From the NCBI GenBank assembly GCA_017462565.1, contig JAFTQW010000001.1, forward strand, positions 61,506 to 125,505: DNA of 64,000 nt. Direction: 5' to 3'. The translations under genes were made by a program, and so were the position numbers. The stretch is from Ruminococcus sp. GTDB lineage: Bacteria; Bacillota; Clostridia; Oscillospirales; Ruminococcaceae. Shown here piece by piece: positions 32,396 through 41,253 of this stretch (positions within the stretch are counted from its first letter, which is position 1; each line of letters begins with the position of its first letter). The notes beneath the pieces were generated by a model. It was not told the DNA's origin. It made no database searches and saw nothing but the letters and a program-made list of their open reading frames with translations.

Positions 32396-32449
32396 AGAAC
32401 TTGAACCATGCCTGAAAATCTACGCACAAATCCTATGAGAACAAGTTCT
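32396..32449. repeat. Mini inverted-repeat relic M5
   Basis: AGAACTTG (32396-32403) and CAAGTTCT (32442-32449) bound a 54-base segment; ends resemble the AGAACCTG element of family M but the interior is deleted. Confidence 0.5.
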
Positions 32450-32471
32450 TAATTTATCGGAACAAACCCGT

Positions 32472-33827
32472 TTATTTTTTCTTATTTTTCTCCATATAGC
32501 GATTCAGGAAGCCGATATCGTAATTACCGCTTCTGAAATCGGAATTCTTGATTATTTCGAGCTGGAAGTCGATATTGGTGTCAACGCCCTCAACGATAAA
32601 TTCCGAAAGAGCCCATTTCATTTTATTGATAGCGTCCTCTCTGTCAGAACCGTGAGCAATGAGCTTGCTTATCATGGAATCGTAATACGGAGTAATGGTA
32701 TAACCCTGATAAACAGCGCCGTCTATTCTTATTCCCGGACCGCCGGGCATATAAAGAGCCGTAATAGTTCCAGGAGAAGGACGGAAATTAAACTCCGGAT
32801 TCTCCGCATTTATTCTGCATTCAATAGCGTGACCTCTTAATTTGATATCATTTTGTGAAACGCTTAAAGGCAGATCTGCCGCAACCTCTATCTGAGCCTT
32901 AACGAGGTCAAATCCGGTAACTTCCTCGGTTATAGGATGTTCGACCTGAATTCGTGTATTCATCTCCATGAAATAGAAATCACGGTTTTCGTCAACGAGG
33001 AATTCAATAGTTCCGGCATTGTAGTATCCGCACTGCTTTGCGGCAGTAACAGCAGCCTCGCCCATACGTTTACGAAGCTTTTCGTCCACTATCGGACTCG
33101 GACACTCTTCAAGCACCTTCTGATTTCTTCTCTGCATAGAGCAGTCTCTCTCTCCGAGATATATGTAATTTCCGTGCTTGTCAGCGATTATCTGGATCTC
33201 GACATGATGCGGATTTATAAGGAATTTCTCGATATAAACAGCGTCGTCGCCGAAAAAGTTCTTCGCTTCCTGCTGAGCGGCAGTCATCTGCTCCTCAAGC
33301 TCTTCCGGCGAATCCACACGGCGTATGCCTCTTCCGCCGCCGCCTGCGGAAGCCTTTACCAGAACGGGATATCCTGCCTTTTCAGCAACCTCAGCAGCCT
33401 CTCCGACCGAGCTTACCGCACCTTCAGAGCCTGGAATAACAGGAACTCCGGCAGCAGCCATAGTCTCTTTAGCGGCAGCCTTATCGCCGAGCATTTCTAT
33501 AGATTTATATGACGGCCCGATAAAAACGATGCCGTTGGCTTCACAAAGCCTTGCAAATTCCGCATTTTCGGAAAGAAAGCCGAATCCGGGATGAATAGCC
33601 TCCGCGCCCGTATTAAGAGCAGCCTGTATGATAGCGTTCATATTAAGGTAGCTGTCTTTCGTTGCCGGAGGACCTATACATATCGCTTCATCGGCGATCT
33701 GAGCATGAAGAGCGTTTCTGTCGGCAGTGGAATAAACTGCAACGCAGCGTATACCAAGCTCACGGCAGGCTCTTATAATGCGTACTGCGATCTCTCCTCT
33801 GTTAGCGATCAATACTTTTTTAAACAT
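32472..33827 (-). CDS. accC: Acetyl-CoA carboxylase biotin carboxylase subunit
   Basis: A 451-residue ATP-grasp enzyme that carboxylates biotin on AccB. It begins MFKKVLIANRGEIAVRIIRA and contains LVKASAGGGGRGIRRV (ATP-binding glycine loop), EKFLINPHHVEIQI, ERDCSMQRRNQKVLEE and NTRIQVEHPITEEVTG (catalytic base region), all standard. ATG follows AAGGAGAAT. Full length. An inverted-repeat element (33845-34080) separates it from fabZ. Confidence 0.96.
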   Translation of the reverse strand: MFKKVLIANRGEIAVRIIRACRELGIRCVAVYSTADRNALHAQIADEAICIGPPATKDSYLNMNAIIQAALNTGAEAIHPGFGFLSENAEFARLCEANGIVFIGPSYKSIEMLGDKAAAKETMAAAGVPVIPGSEGAVSSVGEAAEVAEKAGYPVLVKASAGGGGRGIRRVDSPEELEEQMTAAQQEAKNFFGDDAVYIEKFLINPHHVEIQIIADKHGNYIYLGERDCSMQRRNQKVLEECPSPIVDEKLRKRMGEAAVTAAKQCGYYNAGTIEFLVDENRDFYFMEMNTRIQVEHPITEEVTGFDLVKAQIEVAADLPLSVSQNDIKLRGHAIECRINAENPEFNFRPSPGTITALYMPGGPGIRIDGAVYQGYTITPYYDSMISKLIAHGSDREDAINKMKWALSEFIVEGVDTNIDFQLEIIKNSDFRSGNYDIGFLNRYMEKNKKK

Positions 33828-33844
33828 AGATATTGATTCTCCTT

Positions 33845-34080
33845 AAGGCAACACCGCACAAAGATTGTCGTGCAGATGCGCCGTGAAAATTTTCGTCAGA
33901 TTGCATAAATTTGACGCAGCAATACTGATGTATTGCAAGGTGACTCCCCACGGGGTGGGGAGATGTCCCAAAGGGACAGAGGGGACGATTCCCGGTTAGG
34001 GAAATTTGTGTGACATGACAGGAATTTTCCAAGCAGATGCATAACAAAGGCGTTAGCCGCTCTTTGTGCGGTGCCGCCTT
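33845..34080. mobile_element. Inverted-repeat element N1 with F module
   Basis: Ends AAGGCAACACCGCACAAAG (33845-33863) and CTTTGTGCGGTGCCGCCTT (34062-34080), 17 of 19 matching. It encloses GATGCGCCGT and CAGATGC segments plus an F module with stems CTCCCCA/TGGGGAG (33944-33962) and GTCCC/GGGAC (33965-33977), the same arrangement as in repeat copy 1. It fills nearly the entire gap between accC and fabZ. Confidence 0.8.
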
Positions 34081-34087
34081 AAACATA

Positions 34088-34531
34088 TCACTTAGCGTCT
34101 GCGACAACAAATGTAATCTCGCAGGAAACAGCCTTTTCACCGTTTACAGAAGCAACAGCCTTTCCTGTTCCGACAGGACCTCTCTGACGTATCATCTCAA
34201 CCTCAAGATCAAGCACGTCTCCCGGAACGACCTGTCTGCGGAACTTAGCCTTGTCGATGCCGCCGAAAAGACCTATCTTACCCTTGAATTCCGGCTTTGA
34301 GAGCATACATACAGCTCCTGCCTGCGCAAGCATTTCAATCATGAGAACACCGGGAGTAACCGGATAATCCGGAAAATGTCCCTTAAACCAGAAATCGTCT
34401 TCCTTGATATATTTTCTTGCTTTAACGCTTGCTCCGACCTCCATCTCTATTATCTCATCGATAAGAAGAAACGGATCTCTATGGGGGATGATTTCCATTA
34501 TCTGTTCTTTATTCATAAGTATATCTGACAT
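34088..34531 (-). CDS. fabZ: 3-hydroxyacyl-ACP dehydratase FabZ
   Basis: A 147-residue hot-dog-fold dehydratase making trans-2-enoyl-ACP. Catalytic His52 in FKGHFPDYPVTPG and Glu66 in MIEMLAQAGAV. The ATG at 34531 (AGGGAG 11 bases upstream) is used; another ATG (34516, MNKEQIMEIIPHRDP) would fit the family length equally and lacks a ribosome site. It sits 26 bases after accB. Confidence 0.93.
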   Translation of the reverse strand: MSDILMNKEQIMEIIPHRDPFLLIDEIIEMEVGASVKARKYIKEDDFWFKGHFPDYPVTPGVLMIEMLAQAGAVCMLSKPEFKGKIGLFGGIDKAKFRRQVVPGDVLDLEVEMIRQRGPVGTGKAVASVNGEKAVSCEITFVVADAK

Positions 34532-34557
34532 TTTCTGCTGATCTCCCTTCAAAGAAA

Positions 34558-35031
34558 TTACTTGATTATCATGATAGGCTGATCGTATTCAACAGCCTGA
34601 CCGTCGGAAACGAGAATTTTCTCAACGACGCCGTCAAAATCGGAGCGAACCTCGTTCATCAGCTTCATAGATTCGATTATCATAATAACGTCGCCCTTTT
34701 TGACCGTATCGCCAACCTTGACAAACGGAGGCTTTTCCGGAGACGGAGCAGCATAAAACGTTCCGACTATAGGCGATTTAACGACATTGCCGTCAACGGC
34801 GTCTTCCTTAGCAGAAGCGTCTGCTTCCGGTACCGGAGCAGACGCACCGGCGGCAGCTCCCATAACAGGAAAAGGCATGGCAGCCGGCGCAGGCGGAGGA
34901 CATTTTTTTCCCTTGATAGTTATAGCCCTGTCTCCGTCGGAAACAGTAAGCTCTGAAAGCTCTTTTGAAGAAACTATATCGGCAAGCTTTTCTATTGTTT
35001 CAAGATCAAACTGATCGTAAATTTTCTCCAT
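34558..35031 (-). CDS. accB: Biotin carboxyl carrier protein of acetyl-CoA carboxylase
   Basis: A 157-residue carrier. The Ala/Pro-rich linker occupies about residues 44-68 and the biotinyl domain about 82-157; Lys123 in IIESMKLMNEV is the biotin attachment site (SMKL in place of the commoner AMKM). The N-terminal helix LETIEKLADIVSSKELSELT is typical. Start after GGAGGTTTT; it begins 12 bases downstream of fabF. Confidence 0.95.
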   Translation of the reverse strand: MEKIYDQFDLETIEKLADIVSSKELSELTVSDGDRAITIKGKKCPPPAPAAMPFPVMGAAAGASAPVPEADASAKEDAVDGNVVKSPIVGTFYAAPSPEKPPFVKVGDTVKKGDVIMIIESMKLMNEVRSDFDGVVEKILVSDGQAVEYDQPIMIIK

Positions 35032-35043
35032 TACAAAACCTCC

Positions 35044-36300
35044 TTAATCGGTAACCTTTTTAAAGCAGAGGGTAGCGTTATGTCCGCCGAAGCCCAGAGA
35101 ATTTGAAAGAGCCGCACGAACCTCCTGCTGAACATTTCCCTCAACGCAGTAATCGAGGTCGCACTCCTCGTCGGGAACCTTATAGCCGACCGTCTTATGG
35201 ATAAGATCCTCCTGGATAGACTTTGCGCAGACGATAGCCTCAACAGCTCCGGCAGCGCCAAGAAGATGACCTATCATGGATTTTGTCGAATTTATCTTGA
35301 CATTTTTTGCATCGCCGCCGAAAGCAAGCTTGATAGCGGCAGTTTCATATTTATCATTAAGACCGGTCGCAGTTCCGTGAGCGTTTATATAGTCTATATC
35401 CGACGGCTTCAATCCTGCCTCCTGCATAGCGAGAGTCATACCCATTCCTGCCGCTTCACCTGTCGGCATAGGAGAAGTCATATGATAGCCGTCGCAGGTC
35501 GCACCATATCCGGCTACTTCGGCATAGATCTTAGCTCCTCTTGCCTTTGCGTGCTCATATTCTTCAAGAACGAGAACGCCGCTTCCCTCGCCGAGAACAA
35601 AACCGCTTCTTTCCTTATCGAACGGAATTGACGCTCTTTCGAGGTCGTCGCTTTTGGAAAGAGCCTTCATATTGGCAAAACCGCCGTATGTGAACTCAAC
35701 GCTGGTACTTTCAGTGCCTCCGGCAACGCAGACATCAAGATAGCCGTCCTTGATCTTGCGGAAAGCCTCTCCGATAGCGTGAGTTCCGGAAGCGCACGCC
35801 GTAGTTACGTCATAATTAGCGCCTCTGAATCCTGTTTTCATGGAAATAGTACCGGCAGCCATATTGCTTATCATCATAGGAATATAGAAAACGGAAATTC
35901 TTCCCGGACCTTTTTCAAGGTATTTGCTGTACTCTGAAAGAGTCAGATCGACTCCGCCTATACCGCAGCCGATAATGACTCCGGCTCTGTAAGCGTCGAT
36001 ATCGGAAAAGTCCGAATCTGCGTCCTCAAGAGCTTCGTGAGCTGAAACGAGCGCATATTTTGTAAAGGTATCCATGCGCTTAGCTTCTTTTTTATCGAAG
36101 CAGCCCTTAATGCCGTAATAAGCCGTTTCGTCGAAATCACGGACAATACCGCCGATCTTAACGCCGATACGTTCCGTATCAAATTTATCTATATATGAAA
36201 AACCAATTTTATTTTCTTTAATGCCATTCCAGAATTTATCTACGCCTGTTCCGAGCGGAGTAACAGCTCCCATACCCGTAATAACAACTCTTCTGCTCAT
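35044..36300 (-). CDS. fabF: 3-oxoacyl-ACP synthase II
   Basis: A 418-residue elongating condensing enzyme. Catalytic triad Cys169 (TTACASGTHAIG), His308 (INAHGTATG) and His345 (KSMIGHLLGAAG), with Lys340. Starts MSRRVVITGMGAVTPLGTGV. AAAGGA precedes the ATG. Upstream, element N2 separates it from fabG, so the cluster transcript reads through an inverted repeat. Confidence 0.96.
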   Translation of the reverse strand: MSRRVVITGMGAVTPLGTGVDKFWNGIKENKIGFSYIDKFDTERIGVKIGGIVRDFDETAYYGIKGCFDKKEAKRMDTFTKYALVSAHEALEDADSDFSDIDAYRAGVIIGCGIGGVDLTLSEYSKYLEKGPGRISVFYIPMMISNMAAGTISMKTGFRGANYDVTTACASGTHAIGEAFRKIKDGYLDVCVAGGTESTSVEFTYGGFANMKALSKSDDLERASIPFDKERSGFVLGEGSGVLVLEEYEHAKARGAKIYAEVAGYGATCDGYHMTSPMPTGEAAGMGMTLAMQEAGLKPSDIDYINAHGTATGLNDKYETAAIKLAFGGDAKNVKINSTKSMIGHLLGAAGAVEAIVCAKSIQEDLIHKTVGYKVPDEECDLDYCVEGNVQQEVRAALSNSLGFGGHNATLCFKKVTD

Positions 36301-36317
36301 AAAAATTCCTTTCTTTT

Positions 36318-36493
36318 AAGGCAATATCGCACAAAGATTGTGCGTCAGATGCGCCGTCAGATTTTTCGTCAGATTACATAAAAATTTTGCGGGCAGGCTA
36401 ACGCCTGTCAAGAGATCTTTGTGTAAGATGACGGAAAATATGCAAGCAGATGACGTGCAAAACCGCCAGGTGTGCTTTGTACGGTATTGCCTT
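36318..36493. mobile_element. Inverted-repeat element N2
   Basis: Ends AAGGCAATATCGCACAAAG (36318-36336) and CTTTGTACGGTATTGCCTT (36475-36493) with 17 of 19 matching; 176 bp, non-coding. It contains the GATGCGCCGTCAGATTTTTC and AAGCAGATG segments of N1 but no F module. Confidence 0.85.
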
Positions 36494-36509
36494 AACTGTT
36501 TTGTTTTTC

Positions 36510-37250
36510 TTACATTGAAAGTCCGCCTGAAATTTCAATAACCTGTCCTGTAACGTAAGAAGCGTCATCAGAAGCAAGGAACGAAACAACAGAAGCGATC
36601 TCTTCCGGCTCGCCGTATCTTTTCATTGCGACCATTTCAAGCATTTTAGCTTTAAGTTCATCGGAAAGCACATCCGTCATCGGAGTACGGATCAATCCGG
36701 GAGCAACGGCGTTGCAGGTGATATTTCTTGAACCAAACTCCTTTGCGGCAGTTTTGGTCATACCGATAATAGCCGCCTTGGTAGCCGAATAATTGAACTG
36801 TCCGGCATTTCCGTAAAGACCTGCGACGGAAGAAACGTTGATGACTCTTCCGTGTCTCTGTTTCATCATAACGGAGCATACCGGCTTCATCATGTTGAAG
36901 ATGCTCTTCTGATTAACAGCAACGACCATATCGTAATTTTCCTCGCTCATTCTTGCGAGAAGACCGTCCTTAGTGATTCCGGCGTTATTGACAAGTACGT
37001 CTATCGAACCGAAATCAGCCTTTATCTGCTTCACCATAGCCTCGCACTGGTCGAACTTTGAAACGTCGGCGGCATAACATACTGCCTTAACTCCGAGAGC
37101 TTCGCATTCCTTTGCGACCTCAACAGCCTTAGCCTGATCTCCTTCGCTCGGGAAGTGATTTACAGCGATATCGTAACCGTCTTTTGCAAGTCTTTTCGCT
37201 ATGCAGGCGCCTATGCCCTGAGATGCGCCAGTTATAATTGCTGTTGCCAT
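36510..37250 (-). CDS. fabG: 3-oxoacyl-ACP reductase
   Basis: A 246-residue NADPH-dependent short-chain reductase. Cofactor loop TGASQGIGACIAKR, NNAG at residues 88-91, catalytic Ser141, Tyr154 and Lys158 (VSSVAGLYGNAGQFNYSATK). Ends GQVIEISGGLSM. GGAGGAATATATA precedes the ATG; it lies 19 bases after fabK. Confidence 0.95.
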   Translation of the reverse strand: MATAIITGASQGIGACIAKRLAKDGYDIAVNHFPSEGDQAKAVEVAKECEALGVKAVCYAADVSKFDQCEAMVKQIKADFGSIDVLVNNAGITKDGLLARMSEENYDMVVAVNQKSIFNMMKPVCSVMMKQRHGRVINVSSVAGLYGNAGQFNYSATKAAIIGMTKTAAKEFGSRNITCNAVAPGLIRTPMTDVLSDELKAKMLEMVAMKRYGEPEEIASVVSFLASDDASYVTGQVIEISGGLSM

Positions 37251-37269
37251 TATATATTCCTCCAGAATC

Positions 37270-38196
37270 TTATATTTTCAAAAGCTTTTCAGCCTGTTCC
37301 ATTATTTCTCTTACTATCTCAGCGCACGGCTTAACGTCGTTTATCATACCGGCGATAGCTCCGCAGAGGAACGAACCTTCTTCAAGGTTTCCATCCTGAA
37401 CAGCCTTTCTGAGCGAGCCGAGAGTAAGCTCCTCAAACTCGTCGGGCGTGAGACTGCCGTCCTTTTCACCGCTTGCGAGCTTCTTTGAGAACTTTGTCTT
37501 GATGTTTCTGCAAGGATGACCCGTATAGCGTCCGGTAACAACGCTGTCTGTATCCTTAGCCTTAACTACAAGCTCCTTGAAGGTGGGATGTATCTGACAT
37601 TCCTCGGAAGCGAGGAAACGTGTTCCGATCTGAACTCCCTCGGCGCCGAGCATGAACGAAGCTGCAACTCCTCTGCCGTCGGCAATGCCGCCTGCTGCGA
37701 TAACAGGGATCTCAAGAGCGTCAACGACCTGGGGAACGAGACACATAGTAGTATTCTCGCCGATATGTCCTCCAGATTCCGTACCCTCTGCAACAACAGC
37801 GTCTGCTCCTGCCTTTTCCACTCTCTTAGCGAGAGCTACCGACGGAATTACGGGAATAACCTTAACTCCGGCTTCTTTCCATGCAGGAATAAACTTAGCG
37901 GGATTTCCTGCTCCCGTAGTAACAACGGAAACTTTTTCATCAATAACGAGCTGAGCGAGATCGTCGGCATTAGGACTCATAAGCATTATATTAACGCCGA
38001 AAGGCTTATCCGTATTTTCTTTGCAAAGACGTATCTGCTCACGAAGATAGTCTATCGGAGCGCTTCCGCCTGCGATAAGACCGATTCCGCCTGCATTTGA
38101 AACAGCAGAAGCAAGCTTATGCTCTGCAACCCATGCCATACCGCCCTGAATAACAGGATACTGACAGCCTAAAAGTTCGGTGATTCTTGTTTTCAT
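37270..38196 (-). CDS. fabK: Enoyl-ACP reductase II (FMN-dependent)
   Basis: A 308-residue FMN barrel enzyme that reduces enoyl-ACP, replacing FabI. Clear features: LGCQYPVIQGGMAWVAEHKL, GGIGLIAGGSAPIDYLREQI, VVAEGTESGGHIGENTTMC and PVIAAGGIADGRGVAASFML, GAEGVQIGTRF. The nitronate monooxygenase family is closely related, but context among fab genes makes FabK the better reading. AAAGGAGAAA precedes the ATG. FabK usually confers triclosan tolerance (family knowledge). Confidence 0.93.
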   Translation of the reverse strand: MKTRITELLGCQYPVIQGGMAWVAEHKLASAVSNAGGIGLIAGGSAPIDYLREQIRLCKENTDKPFGVNIMLMSPNADDLAQLVIDEKVSVVTTGAGNPAKFIPAWKEAGVKVIPVIPSVALAKRVEKAGADAVVAEGTESGGHIGENTTMCLVPQVVDALEIPVIAAGGIADGRGVAASFMLGAEGVQIGTRFLASEECQIHPTFKELVVKAKDTDSVVTGRYTGHPCRNIKTKFSKKLASGEKDGSLTPDEFEELTLGSLRKAVQDGNLEEGSFLCGAIAGMINDVKPCAEIVREIMEQAEKLLKI

Positions 38197-38226
38197 AAGT
38201 TTTCTCCTTTGTTTTTATATTTATTA

Positions 38227-39213
38227 TTAGTACTCCATAACGATTCCGCCGTATGTAAGACCTGCGCCGAATCCGATAAGAGCAAGCTTCTGTCCACGTT
38301 TTACGATGCCCTTTTCAATGCCCTCGTTCAGAGCAAGAGGAATAGAGGCGCTGGATGTATTTCCGAAGTGATCGAGTGTTATAATAAACTTATCCATTCC
38401 TACTTTAAGCTTCTTAGCGGCAGTTTCAATGATTCTGACGTTTGCCTGATGGGGAATGAACCAGTCTATATCATCCTTAGTAATGCCGACCTTTTCAGCG
38501 GCAAGCTCGAATGATTTGGGAAGAGCCTGCGTTGCGAATTTGTAAACCTCCTTGCCGTTCTGATAAAGCTGATGAAGAGGCTTTTCGGGAAATCCGTCGT
38601 CAAAGTCGCTTTCAAGCTTTACCTGCGGAGCGACCTCAAGGCTTCTTGCAAAAAGAACTCTTGCGCCGCTTCCGTCCGAACCGAGATGCGAAGAAAACAG
38701 CTTATCGCTTCTTTCAACAACAGCGGCAGCAGCTCCGTCGCCGAAGAGAACGCAGGTAGATCTGTCCTCATAATCGACAAATCTGGAAAGAGCTTCATTT
38801 GCAACAACAAGAACATATTTAAGCGAATCGTCCGTTTCAAGGAATCTTCTTGCCGTATCGAGAGCGTAAACGAAGCCTGTGCAGGCGGCGTTAAGATCGA
38901 AAGCGGCAGCGTTGTTTGCTCCGATCTCATACTGAATAACGCTTGCCATGCTCGGAGTAAGGAAATCCGGCGTTACCGAAGTTGAAATAACAAGACCTAT
39001 CTCGTCCGCCGTTACTCCGGCTTTTTCGAGGGCGGCAGCAGAAGCCATCTTTCCCATATACCACGTAGGCTCCCAGCCTGCCATATGTCTTTCATGAATA
39101 CCGGTTCTGGTGCGGATCCATTCATCGTTTGTTTCCACAAATTTTGTGAAATCATCGTTTGTCATTTTCTGCTCGGGAACATAGTTTCCCATGCCAAGAA
39201 TATTGATTCCCAT
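38227..39213 (-). CDS. fabH: 3-oxoacyl-ACP synthase III
   Basis: A 328-residue initiating condensing enzyme joining acyl-CoA to malonyl-ACP. Catalytic Cys111 (LNAACTGFVYAL), His255 (WFIPHQANVRI) and Asn285 (DHFGNTSSASIP). It heads the cluster, with AAAGGAG upstream of the ATG, and is driven by the promoter at 39343-39371, which is divergent from fabD. Confidence 0.96.
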   Translation of the reverse strand: MGINILGMGNYVPEQKMTNDDFTKFVETNDEWIRTRTGIHERHMAGWEPTWYMGKMASAAALEKAGVTADEIGLVISTSVTPDFLTPSMASVIQYEIGANNAAAFDLNAACTGFVYALDTARRFLETDDSLKYVLVVANEALSRFVDYEDRSTCVLFGDGAAAAVVERSDKLFSSHLGSDGSGARVLFARSLEVAPQVKLESDFDDGFPEKPLHQLYQNGKEVYKFATQALPKSFELAAEKVGITKDDIDWFIPHQANVRIIETAAKKLKVGMDKFIITLDHFGNTSSASIPLALNEGIEKGIVKRGQKLALIGFGAGLTYGGIVMEY

Positions 39214-39255
39214 TAAAAAAATACTCCTTTAAAAGATAAAATTATCATAATACGG

Positions 39256-39284
39256 TTGTAAAACCGGAAAATTTATGTTATAGT
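39256..39284 (+). promoter_or_regulatory. Promoter for fabD-aroE-aroK operon
   Basis: TTGTAA (39256-39261), 17-base spacer, TATAGT (39279-39284). The spacer starts with AACCGGAAAA, which is also found in the spacer of the divergent promoter. The leader to fabD is about 200 bases. Confidence 0.55.
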
Positions 39285-39342
39285 AATTAGTGTGCTGATG
39301 ATCTATGCAAAAAACGCTGCAATATAATATCAGATACATTAT

Positions 39343-39371
39343 ATTGTAAATCATTTCCGGTTTTTTTGCAA
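39343..39371 (-). promoter_or_regulatory. Promoter for the fabH-acpP cluster
   Basis: Minus strand TTGCAA (39366-39371), 17-base spacer containing AACCGGAAA, TACAAT (39343-39348). The shared spacer element creates the inverted repeat AAACCGGAAA (39261-39270)/TTTCCGGTTT (39354-39363). Confidence 0.6.
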
Positions 39372-39374
39372 TGA

Positions 39375-39413
39375 TATTTTAAAATTTTATTTCACTCAAA
39401 TCAAAATATCATC
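39375..39413. promoter_or_regulatory. ATGATATTTT inverted repeat between fabH and fabD
   Basis: ATGATATTTT (about 39371-39380) and AAAATATCAT (39404-39413) flank an AT-rich 23-base core; it lies upstream of the minus-strand promoter and inside the fabD leader. Candidate site for a lipid-responsive regulator. Confidence 0.35.
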
Positions 39414-39494
39414 ATTTTACACAAAACTTTAGCTTAAAATAGGGCATTATTGCCAATCTTTTGTATAAAAGGCACAGAAAGGAAGTTACGCATT

Positions 39495-40409
39495 ATGACA
39501 ATTTCACTATTTTCCGGACAGGGTTCGCAGTATCCCGGTATGGGAAAGGATATCGCCGAAGCATTTCCGGAGGTTTCCGCAGTTTATGAAACAGGCTCTG
39601 CCATTCTCGGAAAAGACCTTAAAGAGATCTGCTTCAGCGCTCCGGCGGAGGAACTTTCAAGAACCATAAACGCTCAGCCGGCTATCATGGCAGCATCAAT
39701 AGTCTGCCTTACCGCAGCTCAGACAAAAGGATTCAGATTCGACGGCGTTGCAGGTCATTCTCTCGGAGAATATGCGGCAATGTACGCTTCCGGAATGATA
39801 TCTCTTGAAGACGCTTTTCGTCTTATCAAGGCAAGAGCCGAGGCTATGGAAGAAGCTACAGCTCAGACCAAGGGAGCTATGGCTGCCGTTATGAAGATAG
39901 AGCCTTCAAAGGTCGAGGAAGTCTGCGCAAACGCAAAGGCATACGCTGCCGCTGTAAACTACAATTCCCCCGTTCAGACCGTTATCGCCGGAACTCCGGA
40001 GGGAATAGAGGAGGTGTCCGCCGTTTTCAAAGAGCTTAAAGCAAGAGTTGTTCCGCTCAACGTTGCCGGAGCATTCCACTCGGAGCTTATGAAGCCTGCC
40101 GCTGATAAATTCTACGAAACCGCAAAAACTATTGAATACAAAGCTCCGCAGGTAAAATATTATTCAAACGTTACCGGAAGCGAGCTTACGGATTTCTCCG
40201 ATATGGCGTCTCTTCTTGCAAAGCATATCTGCTCTCCCGTGCGCTTCACCTCGGAGCTTGCCGCTATGAGCGCAGCAGGAGCAGACAGATTCGTCGAATT
40301 CGGTCCGGGAAAAACTCTCACAGGGCTTGTCAAAAAGACTCTTTCCGGCGTAACAGCGCTCAATATCGAAAACAAGGAAACTCTTGAAGGAGCTGACATT
40401 TATGAATAA
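39495..40409 (+). CDS. fabD: Malonyl-CoA:ACP transacylase
   Basis: A 304-residue transacylase that loads malonate on ACP. Nucleophile Ser89 in AGHSLGEYAAM, His195 in GAFHSELMKP, oxyanion loop FSGQGSQYPGMG at the N-terminus. The ATG at 39495 follows AAAGGAAG; an open frame 15 codons upstream is excluded. It is divergent from the other fab genes and overlaps aroE by 8 bases. Confidence 0.95.
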   Translation: MTISLFSGQGSQYPGMGKDIAEAFPEVSAVYETGSAILGKDLKEICFSAPAEELSRTINAQPAIMAASIVCLTAAQTKGFRFDGVAGHSLGEYAAMYASGMISLEDAFRLIKARAEAMEEATAQTKGAMAAVMKIEPSKVEEVCANAKAYAAAVNYNSPVQTVIAGTPEGIEEVSAVFKELKARVVPLNVAGAFHSELMKPAADKFYETAKTIEYKAPQVKYYSNVTGSELTDFSDMASLLAKHICSPVRFTSELAAMSAAGADRFVEFGPGKTLTGLVKKTLSGVTALNIENKETLEGADIYE

Positions 40410-41241
40410 ATTCGCACTTACAGGTCATCCGCTGGGTCATTCCATGTCGCCTCTCATTCACAAAAGGCTTTTTGAATTAAGCGGAATGACCGACTGCTCA
40501 TACGAGCTTGTAGATATCGCTCCCGAAGATATAGCGGCAAGCCGTCCGCTTATCGAAGAATACACGGGAATGAACGTAACTATCCCCCATAAACCGGCGG
40601 TCATCGCTCTTATGGACGAGCTTGGCGAAAGCGCAAAGCGATACAATTCCGTAAACTGCATCAAAAACGACGGCGGCAGACTTATCGGCTACAATACCGA
40701 CTGCGACGGCTTTCTCCGCAGCGCAGAGCTTCTTCCGATAAGCGGAAACGTCGTTATACTCGGCTGCGGAGGAGTAGGAAGAATGATGGCTATCGAAACT
40801 GCGCTCCACGGCGGTACGCTGACTCTTGCCGTTATACCGCAGGATATCAGAGCCGCACAGCTTCTTATGGCTGAAATCCTCTCCAAATGCAGCTCAGCGG
40901 CAGTTAAGATCGCCGATATTTCTTCTCTTGAGGGCAATTTTGATCTTCTTGTAAACGCAACTCCCGTCGGAATGTATCCAAACACAGACCGCTGCGCCGT
41001 AAGCGACAAGGTTATCGAAAACACTCTCAGCGTATTTGACGCAATTTATAACCCGACTGAAACTCTGCTTATGAGAAAGGCAAGAGCGCTGGGCAAGACT
41101 GCTGTCGGCGGAGCTTCAATGCTCGTATATCAGGCGGTCAAGGCTCACGAGATATGGTACGGCGGAGAATTCGACACGGCTGATATTTCAAAGATCATAC
41201 TCGAAGTTGAAAAAGAAGTAAACGCAATGAACGAGAGATAA
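40402..41241 (+). CDS. aroE: Shikimate dehydrogenase
   Basis: A 279-residue NADPH enzyme converting 3-dehydroshikimate to shikimate. GHPLGHSMSP (shikimate site), NVTIPHKPAV with the catalytic Lys, NTDCDGF (catalytic Asp region) and VILGCGGVGRMMAIET (Rossmann loop) are visible; it ends with the VGGASMLVYQAVKAHEIWYG helix. Start ATG inside the end of fabD with GGAGC upstream, so it is translationally coupled. Confidence 0.95.
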   Translation: MNKFALTGHPLGHSMSPLIHKRLFELSGMTDCSYELVDIAPEDIAASRPLIEEYTGMNVTIPHKPAVIALMDELGESAKRYNSVNCIKNDGGRLIGYNTDCDGFLRSAELLPISGNVVILGCGGVGRMMAIETALHGGTLTLAVIPQDIRAAQLLMAEILSKCSSAAVKIADISSLEGNFDLLVNATPVGMYPNTDRCAVSDKVIENTLSVFDAIYNPTETLLMRKARALGKTAVGGASMLVYQAVKAHEIWYGGEFDTADISKIILEVEKEVNAMNER

Positions 41242-41253
41242 GGAGCTGATTGT

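Noticed and set aside
37270-38196. Nitronate monooxygenase
   Set aside because: The fold is shared, but the position among fab genes and absence of FabI make FabK the better reading.
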